A DNA stretch of 64,000 nt, taken from contig NZ_CANLRL010000001.1 in assembly GCF_947493595.1 (NCBI RefSeq), positions 930,001-994,000 on the forward strand. The letters run 5' to 3'. The notes under the pieces are model-generated. The model was not told where the DNA came from. It did not search any database and saw only the letters and a program-made list of their open reading frames with translations. Position numbers and translations under genes: made by a program. The DNA comes from an uncultured Shimia sp. (GTDB lineage: Bacteria > Pseudomonadota > Alphaproteobacteria > Rhodobacterales > Rhodobacteraceae). Below are positions 9,050 to 18,132 of this stretch, one piece after another. Positions within the stretch are counted from its first letter, which is position 1. Each line of letters starts with the position of its first letter.

Positions 9050-10207
9050 TTACAGCGAAACGATTTTGATGTTGTTGCCTTTGGCAGCCAAAGCGACTTT
9101 GCCTTCGCAAAGACGTAGGGCGTCTTGACCAAATACCTCGTGTCGCCACCCGTGTAGGGCTTGGACGTCGCGGCCACCGGACGCAAGGGTGTCCAGATCT
9201 GCGGAAGAGGCGATCAATTTGGGTGCAACACTGGAGCTCTCGGTCTTGGCTTTCAACAGCACGCGTAGCAAGTCAGCGAGCGCTGGGTTGACTTGCTGTT
9301 TGTCATCCCGTTTGGGGAGACGAGGCATGTCATCCTGAGGGCACTCTTTGCCGGCCTTGATCGCAGCCAGAATGCCGTCGGCAATTTCGCCTTTGCGGGC
9401 TTCGCGCAGAAGCAAGCGGGACCGGCTAAGATCGTTCATATTGGCGGGTTTGGTGGAAGCCAGTTCAACCAATGCATCATCTTTGAACACGCGGTTGCGT
9501 GGGATGTTGCGGCTTTGCGCGTGAGATTCTCGGAACTTGGCCAGTTCGCGAACGATGGCGAGAAACTTCGGCGAGGTGGTGCGGGTTTTCACACGCTTCC
9601 ACGCGTTCTCTGGATCTATGATATAGGTTTCGGGGCGGGTGAGCATTTGCAGCTCTTCTTCGACCCAATGCGCGCGTTTGGTTTCGGCCAGTTTCGCGGA
9701 CAAGAACTCATAGATTTTGCGCAGATGTGTCACGTCACCAATGGCATAGGTTTTCTGCGCATCGGTCAGAGGACGGCGGGACCAGTCGGTAAAACGGGAA
9801 CTTTTATCAAGGCTTTGCTTGGCAATCTTACGCACCAAGGTCTCATAGCCTGCTTGTTCACCAAAACCACAGACCATGGCAGCAACTTGCGTGTCAAAAA
9901 GCGGATCCGGAAAAACGCCAGCCTCGACAAAGAAGATCTCCAGATCCTGACGCGCGGCATGAAACACTTTCACAACATTGGTGTCGCGAAACAGCTCATA
10001 CATCGGTTCCAGCGACAAGCCTTCGACCAGAGGATCCACCAAGACCGCGTTGTCATTGCCTTCACCTGGCATTGCCATCTGAACCAAACAAAGTTTGGAA
10101 TAATAGGTACGCTCGCGTAGGAATTCCGTGTCGATGGTCACATAAGGCTCTTTGCGCGCCATTTCACAAAAGTGCGCGAGCTCTTCGGTCGTCGTGAGGG
10201 TTTTCAT
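9050..10207 (-). CDS. rnd: Ribonuclease D
   Basis: A 3'-5' exoribonuclease of the DEDD family that trims tRNA and other RNA 3' ends. The 385-residue protein has the DEDDy exonuclease domain at the N terminus, with D26 and E28 in TIDTEFLRE, a following HAARQDLEIF block, and a YAIGDVTHL block carrying the last catalytic Tyr and Asp. An HRDC domain spans about residues 205-285. Length is normal. It stands alone and converges with the holin-like gene. Confidence 0.94.
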   Translation of the reverse strand: MKTLTTTEELAHFCEMARKEPYVTIDTEFLRERTYYSKLCLVQMAMPGEGNDNAVLVDPLVEGLSLEPMYELFRDTNVVKVFHAARQDLEIFFVEAGVFPDPLFDTQVAAMVCGFGEQAGYETLVRKIAKQSLDKSSRFTDWSRRPLTDAQKTYAIGDVTHLRKIYEFLSAKLAETKRAHWVEEELQMLTRPETYIIDPENAWKRVKTRTTSPKFLAIVRELAKFRESHAQSRNIPRNRVFKDDALVELASTKPANMNDLSRSRLLLREARKGEIADGILAAIKAGKECPQDDMPRLPKRDDKQQVNPALADLLRVLLKAKTESSSVAPKLIASSADLDTLASGGRDVQALHGWRHEVFGQDALRLCEGKVALAAKGNNIKIVSL

Positions 10208-10292
10208 ATGCAGCGTGTCTTCTTGGTGTGTTCTATAAGGCTGTGGATAACAGCACTACGCACAAACGTAGAGGAAAGCAATTGATCCACTC

Positions 10293-10886
10293 TTAAAGAG
10301 TGATGGGTGTGGTATTTCCTGCCGCAAATTGGCGCAGAACCGCCGGGTAGAGCTTGTGCTCTTGCACCAGGACGCGTGACGCAAGCGTGTCTGGCGTGTC
10401 GCTTGGTTCGACCGCTATGCGGGCCTGGCCAAGGATTGGGCCATCGTCCAAAGCTGGAGTGACAAGGTGCACGGTGCAGCCATGCTCGTAGTCACCGGCC
10501 TCAAGTGCGCGGGCATGGGTGTGCAGACCTTTATACTTAGGCAGAAGAGAAGGGTGGATGTTTAGCATCCGGCCTTCCCACGGTGCCACAAAGCCTTCGG
10601 TCAGCACGCGCATGAAACCAGCAAGACAGAGAATATCGGGTTGAACCTGATCCAGTTCGGCCTGCAAAGCCGCCTCAAACGCCGGGCGGTCACCTTTGAA
10701 TGGGCGGTGATCTACGGCGACGGCCTTCACGCCCATCGCTTCAGCTTTGGCCAATCCGCCTGCATCGGCGCTGTTGGCCAGCACCAAAACAGGTTCCGCT
10801 GCATGACCTGGCTCAGCCATGTCTTCGAGGAGGCGGACCATGTTGGAGCCGCCGCCAGAAATGAAGATCGCGACGCGTTTTTTCAC
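10293..10886 (-). CDS. purN: Phosphoribosylglycinamide formyltransferase PurN
   Basis: Transfers a formyl group from 10-formyl-THF to GAR, step three of purine synthesis. At 197 residues it has the N-terminal nucleotide-binding loop SGGGSNM, the catalytic [13 protein letters not shown] motif (Asn and His) and the downstream [12 protein letters not shown] with the catalytic Asp. The start codon overlaps the purM stop by 4 bases, the classic purM-purN pairing. Confidence 0.96.
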   Translation of the reverse strand: MKKRVAIFISGGGSNMVRLLEDMAEPGHAAEPVLVLANSADAGGLAKAEAMGVKAVAVDHRPFKGDRPAFEAALQAELDQVQPDILCLAGFMRVLTEGFVAPWEGRMLNIHPSLLPKYKGLHTHARALEAGDYEHGCTVHLVTPALDDGPILGQARIAVEPSDTPDTLASRVLVQEHKLYPAVLRQFAAGNTTPITL

Positions 10887-11932
10887 AGGAGGGAGCCTGT
10901 GTAGGACACGCCTTCACCGACTTGAACAGTGCCAAGGGTGTATACTGTCTCACCTTGCTCCTTCAGCAGAGCAGTCAGCGCCTCAGCTTTGTCGGCTTCA
11001 ACAGACAGGATCATGCCAACACCGCAGTTGAAGGTTTTGAGCAGTTCGGCCTCTTCCATGCCCCCGGTTTTGGCCAGCCATTGAAAGACCGGTGGCAAGT
11101 CCCAAGCGTTGAGGTCGATGTTGCCTGCCAGACCTTCAGGCAGAACGCGTGGCAGGTTCTCGGTCAGGCCTCCGCCAGTGATGTGGGCCAGCGCATGTAC
11201 ACCATCCGCGCGCACTGCCGCGAGACACTGTTTTACATAAAGGCGGGTTGGGGCCAAAAGGGCCGCGCCGAGAGTTTGGCTCTCGTCCCATGGGCAGGCG
11301 TCGTCCCACTTGAGGCCAGAAACCTCTACCAGTTTGCGCACAAGGCTGTAGCCGTTGGAGTGTACGCCGTTGGAGGCAAGACCCAAAAGCACGTCACCTT
11401 CTTTAACGCCAGCAGGCAGGTCCGCACCGCGTTCCATGGCGCCGACGGAGAAGCCAGCCAGGTCAAAGTCACCTGCTTCATACATGCCAGGCATTTCTGC
11501 GGTTTCACCGCCGATCAGTGCGCAGCCGGATTGAACACAGCCCTCCGCGATGCCTTCGATAATGCGGGCGGCGGTTTCTGTTTCCAGTTTGCCGGTCGCA
11601 AAGTAGTCGAGAAAAAACAGGGGTTCCGCACCCTGGCAAACCAGATCGTTCACGCACATGGCAACAAGATCGATGCCCACGCCGTCTACATTACCGGTGT
11701 CAATTGCGATGCGCAGCTTGGTGCCCACGCCATCGGTCGCGCCAACGAGGATTGGATCTGTGTAGCCTGCGTCTTTCAGATCAAACAATGCGCCAAAGCC
11801 ACCAAGGCCTGCCATCACGCCGGAGCGTTTTGTACGTTTGGCGGCGGGTTTGATGCGCTCTACCAAGGCGTTGCCTGCGTCAATGTCCACGCCTGCATCT
11901 GCGTAGGTGATGCCGTTTTTGCCGTCGCTCAT
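10883..11932 (-). CDS. purM: Phosphoribosylformylglycinamidine cyclo-ligase PurM
   Basis: AIR synthetase, step five of purine synthesis, closing the imidazole ring using ATP. The 349-residue protein begins with the family pattern [12 protein letters not shown] and contains [19 protein letters not shown] and [12 protein letters not shown]. It is coupled to purN by an ATGA overlap. No PurR-like operator was recognised upstream. Confidence 0.97.
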   Translation of the reverse strand: MSDGKNGITYADAGVDIDAGNALVERIKPAAKRTKRSGVMAGLGGFGALFDLKDAGYTDPILVGATDGVGTKLRIAIDTGNVDGVGIDLVAMCVNDLVCQGAEPLFFLDYFATGKLETETAARIIEGIAEGCVQSGCALIGGETAEMPGMYEAGDFDLAGFSVGAMERGADLPAGVKEGDVLLGLASNGVHSNGYSLVRKLVEVSGLKWDDACPWDESQTLGAALLAPTRLYVKQCLAAVRADGVHALAHITGGGLTENLPRVLPEGLAGNIDLNAWDLPPVFQWLAKTGGMEEAELLKTFNCGVGMILSVEADKAEALTALLKEQGETVYTLGTVQVGEGVSYTGSLL

Positions 11933-12002
11933 GGGGTATGTCCTTACAATCCGATGCTTGGCGTGGTCCTTACTGCATTGGCTCGGCGATTGGAACAGGG
12001 GA

Positions 12003-12032
12003 ATGCACCGCCTGCGTCAACAGGCGGTGCAT
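12003..12032. terminator. Perfect inverted repeat between metallo-hydrolase and purM
   Basis: A 12-bp perfect stem (ATGCACCGCCTG with CAGGCGGTGCAT) around a 6-base loop, 9 bases downstream of the metallo-hydrolase stop. There is no T run after it on either strand, so it may be a weak terminator or a stable 3' end rather than a classical intrinsic terminator. Confidence 0.5.
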
Positions 12033-12040
12033 CTGTGTCC

Positions 12041-13006
12041 TTAGGCGCCGTATTGCCATGGAGCGGGCTGGTACACGTAGCTGTCGCCCGATTTGCGCAC
12101 TTTGCCGAGGCCTGGGAAGTCGAGGTGCGCGCCAGTGACAAGCAGATTGTCGGCAACCGCCCGATCAAACATGCCTAGGCGGGTTTCAACCGTTTGCTTG
12201 GCGTCGGTGTCAAAGGCAATGGTTAGGTTAGGGTTGTCGAACTGTAGCGCTGTCATGTGCACCAAATCCCCCCAAAACAGGAGCTGTTCACCGCCAGATT
12301 GCAGCAGGTATCCGGCATGACCTGGGGTGTGACCGGGCAGGGGCAAACTTGTGAGGCCTGGCAGAACCTCCTGTTCACCGTTGTGCATGATCAAACGATC
12401 CGCGTAAGGCGCGACTGTGTTGCGGGCAATCTGGAAGAAGCCACGGGAGCTTTCTGGCACACTCGCCATGATCGCGTCGTCATGCCAGAACCCGTATTCG
12501 GTTTGCCCTACGGCAATCTGCGCATTTGCAAAAACAGCGACTCCATTGGCATCAATCAAGCCGCCGGAATGATCCGGGTGAATATGGGTGAGCGCAATCA
12601 TATCAATGGAGTCAGCTGGTACATTGATAGCAGCGAGCGCTTTGGTCAAATCACCAAGCGTCTCTCCCAAAAAGGACGAGGTGCCCGCATCGATCAGAAT
12701 GCGCTGACCGTTGAGTTCCACCAGGAAGGCATTGACGGGAATGCGCACACCACCGGGGTATAGTTTTTGTTGGGCTTTCTCCAAAGCGGGTAAAATTGTG
12801 GCTTCATCAAAGCCAGGGATCATTTGCGGTGCCGCATCAAGGTAGCCATCCAGAAGTGCGGTCACCATCGCGTCCCCCACCGAAAAACGGTACGTGCCTT
12901 GAAATGTTCTGGTGCTGGGGGATGACGCCAAAACGGACATCGGGGCTGCGGCCATGGCTGGGGTTGCGGCGGCGGTGAAAAGGAAGGTTCTGCGGTTCAT
13001 CGACAT
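12041..13006 (-). CDS. Exported MBL-fold metallo-hydrolase with Tat-like signal
   Basis: A 321-residue metallo-beta-lactamase-fold protein. The metal motif THIHPDHSGG is clear, with later histidines in LPGHTPGHAG and at the C-terminal LVTGAHLDFPG. The N terminus MSMNRRTFLF followed by an Ala-rich stretch looks like a twin-arginine (Tat) signal, so the enzyme should fold with its metal in the cytosol and act in the periplasm. The start at 13006 has GGAGA 5 bases ahead and was preferred to a longer frame. It diverges from a LysR regulator. The substrate is unknown; similar proteins include quinolone-signal and lactone hydrolases. Confidence 0.82.
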   Translation of the reverse strand: MSMNRRTFLFTAAATPAMAAAPMSVLASSPSTRTFQGTYRFSVGDAMVTALLDGYLDAAPQMIPGFDEATILPALEKAQQKLYPGGVRIPVNAFLVELNGQRILIDAGTSSFLGETLGDLTKALAAINVPADSIDMIALTHIHPDHSGGLIDANGVAVFANAQIAVGQTEYGFWHDDAIMASVPESSRGFFQIARNTVAPYADRLIMHNGEQEVLPGLTSLPLPGHTPGHAGYLLQSGGEQLLFWGDLVHMTALQFDNPNLTIAFDTDAKQTVETRLGMFDRAVADNLLVTGAHLDFPGLGKVRKSGDSYVYQPAPWQYGA

Positions 13007-13130
13007 AAGGGTCTCCAATATCCCTGAAGCAATTTTTATCCAGCGCATGCTGGTAAGCGGTACCTAGGCTTGATATTTATTGGATTGTACCAATGTGATG
13101 ATGATATGGGGCATAAGGAGTGCTTATAGG

Positions 13131-14063
13131 ATGGACCGACTAGGGTTGATGGAGACCTTTGTAAGCGCTCTCACCGAAGGGAGCCTCTCGGGCGCAGGGC
13201 AGCATCGCGGCATTTCGCAATCTGCCGTCAGTCAACAAATCAGACAGTTGGAAGCCCACATTGGTCAACAACTGTTGCACCGGTCGCCGCAAGGGGTTTC
13301 AGCCACGCGGGCAGGGGTCTTGTTGCAGGAACACGCTCAGAAACTCCTGGAGCGTTATGAGCTTATGCAAGCTGAACTTGAGGCCTTGGAAAGCGATGTT
13401 TCGGGTACCGTTCGAATTAACACGGGCAACTTCCTTGGGCGCATTGTGTTTGGGCCCGTGTTAATCGAGTTGGGCAAGGCGCATCCAGATCTTGATATTG
13501 TGTTGCGGATGGAAGACCGGCTGGTCGATGTGGTGCGCGAGGGATTTGACCTCGCCATTCGCGCCGGTCGTTTGGGCGAGACATCTGGATACGGGCGCAA
13601 GATTGCGTCTTTGGAAACCGTGTTTTTTGCAACGCCAAGTTACCTGGACAAGCAGGGGCGTCCGAAAACCCCAGACGAAATGAAGCGGTTGAAGTTTATT
13701 CAACACCATGAAGACAAAACCGCCGGCTTCTTTGAAGTGCAAAAAGAGGGTCTGACGTATCAGGCCCCTATTCGCGTTGGTTTTACAGCTGATGATCCAG
13801 AGATCATTCTTGGCGCGGTTCGGTCAGGCATGGGGTATACCCGGGCTGCGCGCATGCTGATCCAAAATGAACTGGATGACGGCACTTATGAAGTGGTGTT
13901 GCCTGACTATCAGGCACCGAGCAAAGACGTCTTTGCAATTTCGCCGACCAAAACAATTCCCGGATCAAAAATTGATTTGGTGATCAATGCTTTCGTCTCC
14001 AAATTGGTGGATCTGCGCCGGCAAGCTGAATTCAAAGTGGTGGAAGGCAAACTGACCGCTTGA
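13131..14063 (+). CDS. LysR-family transcriptional regulator
   Basis: A 310-residue regulator with the N-terminal winged helix-turn-helix (MDRLGLMETFVSAL through ISQSAVSQQIRQLEAHIG) and a C-terminal substrate-binding domain from about residue 90. The GFDLAIRAG block is typical of the group that often controls a divergent oxidoreductase or hydrolase gene. The start at 13131 is 10 bases after AAGGAG. Because it is divergent from the exported metallo-hydrolase with about 125 bp between them, that gene is its most likely target; this is inference. Confidence 0.88.
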   Translation: MDRLGLMETFVSALTEGSLSGAGQHRGISQSAVSQQIRQLEAHIGQQLLHRSPQGVSATRAGVLLQEHAQKLLERYELMQAELEALESDVSGTVRINTGNFLGRIVFGPVLIELGKAHPDLDIVLRMEDRLVDVVREGFDLAIRAGRLGETSGYGRKIASLETVFFATPSYLDKQGRPKTPDEMKRLKFIQHHEDKTAGFFEVQKEGLTYQAPIRVGFTADDPEIILGAVRSGMGYTRAARMLIQNELDDGTYEVVLPDYQAPSKDVFAISPTKTIPGSKIDLVINAFVSKLVDLRRQAEFKVVEGKLTA

Positions 14064-14098
14064 CGGCACTGGCGGCATTTCATAACCAAGCACTCGGC

Positions 14099-14175
14099 GG
14101 GCCTGTAGCTCAATTGGTTAGAGCAGAGCGCTCATAACGCTTTGGTTGCGGGTTCAAGTCCTGCCGGGCCTACCA
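14099..14175 (+). tRNA. tRNA with CAT anticodon: elongator Met or, more likely, Ile2 (lysidine-modified)
   Basis: A complete 77-base cloverleaf with encoded CCA, D-arm GCTC...GAGC, T-loop TTCAAGT and anticodon CAT at 14133-14135. The acceptor stem is GGGCCTG paired with CGGGCCT, giving C4-G69 and C5-G68 pairs. Those pairs are recognition features for TilS (tRNA-Ile lysidine synthetase) in E. coli, and the variable and T regions resemble the E. coli ileX tRNA. It is not the initiator, as the anticodon stem lacks the three consecutive G-C pairs. I lean to tRNA-Ile2. Confidence 0.9.
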
Positions 14176-14219
14176 AAACCGCCTTTTGTCTCACAAAATT
14201 TGATTGGGGATGCGCCCCC

Positions 14220-14726
14220 TCACCGGGCGCGACGGTCCAAGCTGTTGGTTAAGGCTTTTACGCGAATTGTCCGCACGCCCGCCATTTCCTGCTCGGTCAG
14301 CACCACGGCAGTCGTCACTTCGCGGGATTGGTCTGAGCCGCCAATGATGGGTTCAACCGGCGGACGCCCCATCAAATTCAACGTCAAGACACCACCGTTC
14401 AGGGCATTTTCGCTTGGCACAACGAGACGGATATCCGACGTCCCGTGCACAGAGGAAACGCCCACCGCCATGATCAAACGGCCTTCTGTCACTTTGTGAA
14501 TGTCGACTGACGTGACCCTGTTGATCGGGAGCCCCCTGTATTCAGCGGTTTCCTGACTTTGAAAAAACGACCGCCCGTCCTCAGTCTTTTCCGGAATCAA
14601 CGCATTGGTGTCCGTCTGCACCTGACTTGGCTGATCTTTGCCCCACCAGTTGGAGGGGTTCCATCGGGATTGACAGGCCGACAAAGCCAATGTCGATGTC
14701 AACAACAGTAAGACAGGGATGCGCAT
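14220..14726 (-). CDS. Predicted lipoprotein, unknown function
   Basis: A 168-residue protein with a signal peptide and a lipobox-like LSAC at residues 15-18, so it should be lipid-anchored after cleavage before Cys18. The mature part has a short Trp-rich start (RWNPSNWWG) and then a mostly beta-predicted domain. I do not recognise a family beyond lipoproteins that are common in Roseobacter-type genomes. Outer-membrane location is an inference from the residues after the cysteine (Gln-Ser, no Asp at +2). Confidence 0.75.
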   Translation of the reverse strand: MRIPVLLLLTSTLALSACQSRWNPSNWWGKDQPSQVQTDTNALIPEKTEDGRSFFQSQETAEYRGLPINRVTSVDIHKVTEGRLIMAVGVSSVHGTSDIRLVVPSENALNGGVLTLNLMGRPPVEPIIGGSDQSREVTTAVVLTEQEMAGVRTIRVKALTNSLDRRAR

Positions 14727-14872
14727 TGATAGGCCTCATTCTTTGTCCCATGGGTTAACCTATTCGTTTCGCCTTGAAAAGCACCAGATGATGTTGTCCT
14801 CCCGGGGGTGGACCTTTGTGATTGCGCGACATAAGTGAGAAACCGCAGTTCACGTAACAGGAGTGATCCACC

Positions 14873-15283
14873 ATGGCAGCCCAGGCCTTTGAAGACATTG
14901 TTGAGGACTTTGAGTTCATCGAAGATTGGGAAGATCGGTATCGCTATGTGATTGAGCAGGGCAAAGACATGCCTGTGCTGGACGAGGCGCTTCGGGTCCC
15001 GGCGACCAAAGTGGACGGTTGCGCCAGTCAGGTCTGGCTCCACCCAACAATTGAAGGCGGCGTATTGACCTTCGACGGTGCAAGTGACGCGATGATTGTG
15101 AGTGGTTTGATTGCGGTTTTGCGCAAGCTTTACAATGGGCTGAGCCTCGCAGAGGTTGGGGCGGTTGATGCGCGGGCGGAACTCGAGCGTCTCGGGCTAA
15201 ATGAGCACCTGTCGTCTCAGCGCTCAAACGGGTTGCGGGCAATGATTGAGCGGATTCGCTTGGTGGCATCCGAAGCGGCCTAA
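14873..15283 (+). CDS. sufE: SufE-family sulfur acceptor protein
   Basis: A 136-residue SufE-fold protein that accepts sulfur from a cysteine desulfurase for Fe-S cluster assembly. The sulfur-accepting cysteine is C50 in VDGCASQVWL, in the family's conserved context. The C terminus ends with the expected helical RSNGLRAMIERIR segment. The ATG at 14873 follows AGGAG at an acceptable distance. It stands alone, not in a suf operon. Confidence 0.94.
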   Translation: MAAQAFEDIVEDFEFIEDWEDRYRYVIEQGKDMPVLDEALRVPATKVDGCASQVWLHPTIEGGVLTFDGASDAMIVSGLIAVLRKLYNGLSLAEVGAVDARAELERLGLNEHLSSQRSNGLRAMIERIRLVASEAA

Positions 15284-15302
15284 CACGCCCTACCGGGCAT
15301 TG

Positions 15303-15336
15303 CCTCCGGCGGGGATATTTAGGGGTCAAATGAAGA
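15303..15336 (+). repeat. Dispersed intergenic element, copy B
   Basis: Contains GCCTCCGGCGGGGATATTTA followed by GGGGTCAAATGAAG. It matches copy D at 53.9 kb closely (GGATATTTA...GGTCAAATGAA) and copy C at 25.3 kb in the first half. It lies just downstream of sufE. Confidence 0.6.
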
Positions 15337-15549
15337 TCGGGTGCGAAAATAGGCCAGGACATAAAGCCGAATGGCTGTGGCGAGCCCTGCTTCCAGATCA
15401 CGATCAGCATCAATTTGAGCGGCTAATGCATTGATAGGGATGTTTTTTTCATCCGCGATATCGCGAAATGCCCGCCAAAAGTCATCCTCCAAGGACACGC
15501 TGGTGCGGTGACCACGCAAGGTCAATGATCGCTTGATAGGGCGGCTCAT
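15319..15549 (-). CDS. Ribbon-helix-helix protein (RHH_4 type)
   Basis: A 76-residue protein. RGHRTSVSLEDDFWRAFRDIA gives the beta-strand and helix of a ribbon-helix-helix DNA-binding fold, and the second helix lies around INALAAQIDADR. Such proteins bind DNA as dimers. Its ATG overlaps the stop of the upstream DUF4169 gene by 4 bases, so both are made together. Targets are unknown. Confidence 0.82.
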   Translation of the reverse strand: MSRPIKRSLTLRGHRTSVSLEDDFWRAFRDIADEKNIPINALAAQIDADRDLEAGLATAIRLYVLAYFRTRSSFDP

Positions 15550-15716
15550 TTGCGCTCTTTTCCATCAAGATCCTGGCGCGCCTTATCCGCTTGCGAAGAC
15601 TCTAACTTTTTCTGAGCTTTGGTGCGGCCAAACTTCACAGCGTTTTCATCTGCTTGCATTTGTTTGGTGGCGCGGGCTTTGGCTTTGCGGAACTTATTGA
15701 GATTCACAACGGTCAT
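15546..15716 (-). CDS. DUF4169-family small basic protein
   Basis: A 56-residue protein starting MTVVNLNKFRKAKARATKQM and ending DLDGKERK. It is highly charged (Lys, Arg, Glu) and probably a single long helix. The VNLNKFRKAKAR start is typical of DUF4169, a family I associate with Rhodobacteraceae and related groups and usually found beside a ribbon-helix-helix gene, as here (ATGA overlap). Function is unknown. Confidence 0.75.
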   Translation of the reverse strand: MTVVNLNKFRKAKARATKQMQADENAVKFGRTKAQKKLESSQADKARQDLDGKERK

Positions 15717-15763
15717 AGTGGGAGACTATCGTTATCCCAAGGACTTGCCCAGCATGAGTTACA

Positions 15764-15901
15764 TCACTGCCCGGCGGAATCGAACTCACAGGTCGTGATC
15801 TCATCAATCACCATGGCAAACACAGGTGTTGTGGCTAGAGATACCCCACCCAAAATCAGGATGAGAATAAGGTGTAGGGGACGGATACTCTGTTTTTTCA
15901 T
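15764..15901 (-). CDS. Possible small exported peptide, 45 residues
   Basis: The frame reads MKKQSIRPLHLILILILGGV and then SLATTPVFAMVIDEITTCEF, ending DSAGQ. The first 30 residues look like a Sec signal with an AxA-like site near PVFA. The upstream region has only a weak AGG, so translation is uncertain. It lies between fumC and the DUF4169 gene on the same strand. I do not recognise a family. Confidence 0.4.
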   Translation of the reverse strand: MKKQSIRPLHLILILILGGVSLATTPVFAMVIDEITTCEFDSAGQ

Positions 15902-15968
15902 GGGTTGTACCTAGGGCTGCCGTTATCAATTTTCAAACGGTTGGTCGTCATTTTTCCGTCGAAAAAAG

Positions 15969-15998
15969 AAAAAGGCGACCCATATTGAGCCGCCTTTT
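15969..15998 (-). terminator. Terminator of fumC
   Basis: On the minus strand AAAAGGCG pairs with CGCCTTTT around a short loop and is followed by a T-rich run, 20 bases after the fumC stop. Confidence 0.82.
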
Positions 15999-16018
15999 CA
16001 ATCTGTTGAGGGCTGTGA

Positions 16019-17413
16019 TTACGCCTTTGGACCAATCATCTGTTCCGGCCGCACCACAGCGTCGAAAGTTGCCTCGTCGACAAAGCCAAGCGCGATGGCT
16101 TCTTCTTTCAGCGTGGTGCCGTTTTTGTGCGCGGTCTTGGCAACCTTTGTGGCGTTGTCATAGCCAATGGTTGGGGCCAGCGCGGTGACCAGCATCAGGC
16201 TTTCTTTCATCAGCTTGTCGATGCGTGGCTCGTTGGCTTTGATGCCGTTGAGCATACGCTCGGTGAAGCTGTCGGCTACGTCGCCCAGAAGCTGCATGGA
16301 TTGCAGCAGGTTGTAGGACATCATCGGGTTGTAGACGTTCAGCTCGAAGTGACCTTGAGAGCCGGCAAAGGTCATGGCAGCGTTGTTGCCCATGACGTGG
16401 GCGGCTACCTGAGTCATGGCTTCGGCCTGGGTTGGGTTTACCTTGCCTGGCATGATCGAGGAGCCAGGCTCGTTTTCCGGCAGGATCAACTCACCAAGAC
16501 CGGAACGTGGCCCGGACCCTAAGAAGCGGATATCGTTGGCAATCTTGTACATCGCACCCGCCACAGTGGCCAAAGCGCCGGACATAAAGACCATGGCATC
16601 ATGTGCTGCCAGTGCTTCGAATTTGTTTGGTGCCGTCACGAAGGGCAGGCCGGTGATGTCGGCCATATGTCCCGCCACAGCTTCGCCCCAACCGGGTTGT
16701 GTGTTCAGGCCGGTGCCTACGGCGGTGCCGCCTTGGGCCAGTTCATAAATGCCAGGTAGAGCGGCCTCTACACGGGCGATGCCTTGGCGGATCTGATGGG
16801 CATAGCCGCCAAATTCTTGGCCCAATGTCAGGGGCGTGGCGTCTTGGGTGTGGGTCCGGCCAATCTTGATGATGTCTTTGAACTCTTCGGACTTCGCTTC
16901 CAGGCCTTCTGCGAGCTTATTCAGGCCCGGTAGCAGAACATCACGTACGGTCATTGCAGCACCGATGTGCATCGCGGTTGGGAAGGTGTCGTTAGAGGAC
17001 TGACCCATGTTGCAGTGATCGTTTGGATGCACAGGGTCTTTGGAGCCAATCACGCCGCCGAGAATTTCAATTGCGCGGTTAGCAATCACCTCGTTGGAAT
17101 TCATGTTGGACTGTGTTCCAGACCCGGTCTGCCAGACCACCAGTGGGAAGTTGTCATCAAATTTACCGGCAACCACTTCGGACGCTGCTTGAATCACTGC
17201 GTCGGCGATTTTGGCGTCCATCTTACCGGTGGCTTTGTTCTGCATTGCACAAGCCTGCTTGATCACGCCAAGCGCACGAACAATCGCCACTGGCTGTTTT
17301 TCCCAACCAATTGGGAAGTTCATGATCGAACGCTGGGTCTGCGCACCCCAGTACTTGTCAGAAGGGACCTCTAGTGGGCCAAAGCTGTCGGTTTCAGTAC
17401 GGGTATCTGCCAT
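16019..17413 (-). CDS. fumC: Class II fumarate hydratase
   Basis: Iron-independent fumarase of the TCA cycle, interconverting fumarate and malate. The 464-residue protein carries the superfamily signature [13 protein letters not shown] near residue 318 and the [17 protein letters not shown] block with a catalytic His. Length is normal. The ATG follows a CGGAGG site. A plausible promoter lies upstream (see separate entry). Confidence 0.97.
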   Translation of the reverse strand: MADTRTETDSFGPLEVPSDKYWGAQTQRSIMNFPIGWEKQPVAIVRALGVIKQACAMQNKATGKMDAKIADAVIQAASEVVAGKFDDNFPLVVWQTGSGTQSNMNSNEVIANRAIEILGGVIGSKDPVHPNDHCNMGQSSNDTFPTAMHIGAAMTVRDVLLPGLNKLAEGLEAKSEEFKDIIKIGRTHTQDATPLTLGQEFGGYAHQIRQGIARVEAALPGIYELAQGGTAVGTGLNTQPGWGEAVAGHMADITGLPFVTAPNKFEALAAHDAMVFMSGALATVAGAMYKIANDIRFLGSGPRSGLGELILPENEPGSSIMPGKVNPTQAEAMTQVAAHVMGNNAAMTFAGSQGHFELNVYNPMMSYNLLQSMQLLGDVADSFTERMLNGIKANEPRIDKLMKESLMLVTALAPTIGYDNATKVAKTAHKNGTTLKEEAIALGFVDEATFDAVVRPEQMIGPKA

Positions 17414-17442
17414 GACGACCTCCGGAATAAAATGTCAGGAGT

Positions 17443-17470
17443 GTCATAACGGAAGTGGGGCAAAGTGCAA
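17443..17470 (-). promoter_or_regulatory. Possible fumC promoter
   Basis: On the minus strand TTGCAC and TATGAC are separated by 16 bases, about 30 bases before the fumC ATG. It is a fair match to a housekeeping promoter and was found by eye. Confidence 0.4.
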
Positions 17471-17581
17471 TACTGTATACCGTGGGATACCGCTAACAAG
17501 GCGCGGTAAATCCGCCATTGATACGGAGGTTTAACGTCCAGGAGCGTTTTGACCCAATTGAGGCCCGTATGGCTGAGGGGA

Positions 17582-18052
17582 TCACTTACGGAAGCTGTCC
17601 AGAGAAACCACTTCGGCGTCCTTACGTGGTTCTTCAACAATTTCTTCGAGATTGATTTCCTCAGGCAGCTCATCAAGAACGTCGTCTTCTTCTTCCTCGT
17701 CCTGGGTTTCAAACCTCAGGCCAAATTCCACTGAGGGATCCACGAAGGTTTTGATGGAATTGTAAGGAATATAAAGCGGCTCCGGCGCGTCTCCAAAATT
17801 GAGCGTGACAGCAAATCCTTCGTCGGTGACGGTCAGATTGTCGTACCAGTGCTGCATGACCACTGTCATTTCACCAGGATAGCGATCTGCGAGCCACTCG
17901 GCGATTTCCACATCTGGATGCTGAGTATCAAAAGTGATGAAGAAGTGATGCTCACCGGGCAGACCGGTTGCTTGAACATCGGTCAAAACCGTCTGAATCA
18001 GGCTACGCATCGCGCGATGCATAAGATTTCCGTAGTCGATGGTCCCGGACAT
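17582..18052 (-). CDS. sspB: SspB-type ClpXP adaptor (alphaproteobacterial)
   Basis: A 156-residue member of the alphaproteobacterial SspB family, which tethers ssrA-tagged proteins to ClpXP. The N-terminal helix IDYGNLMHRAMRSLIQTVL and the core LPGEHHFFITFDTQHPDVEI match the family. The C terminus is a flexible acidic linker (DEEEEDD, LPEEINLEEIVEE) ending in VVSLDSFRK, as expected for the ClpX-docking tail. The tmRNA gene that makes its substrates lies only 2 kb away. Confidence 0.88.
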   Translation of the reverse strand: MSGTIDYGNLMHRAMRSLIQTVLTDVQATGLPGEHHFFITFDTQHPDVEIAEWLADRYPGEMTVVMQHWYDNLTVTDEGFAVTLNFGDAPEPLYIPYNSIKTFVDPSVEFGLRFETQDEEEEDDVLDELPEEINLEEIVEEPRKDAEVVSLDSFRK

Positions 18053-18132
18053 GTCAGTGCTCCGATAGTCTGTTGTTTTTACAATAGACCATTGCGCGGG
18101 AAACGAAAGATGATCCAGTGCAAAAAGTTGGC

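Noticed and set aside
9293..10120. Plus-strand open frame opposite rnd
   Set aside because: Antisense to a clear ribonuclease D gene, no recognisable domain.
12003..12032. Perfect inverted repeat read as an operator of the LysR regulator
   Set aside because: It lies downstream of the metallo-hydrolase, not in the divergent gap at 13007-13130, and is long enough to be a transcript-end hairpin.
10922..12178. Long plus-strand open frame opposite purM
   Set aside because: It is the antisense shadow of a clearly identified gene; composition is Cys/His-rich with no domain.
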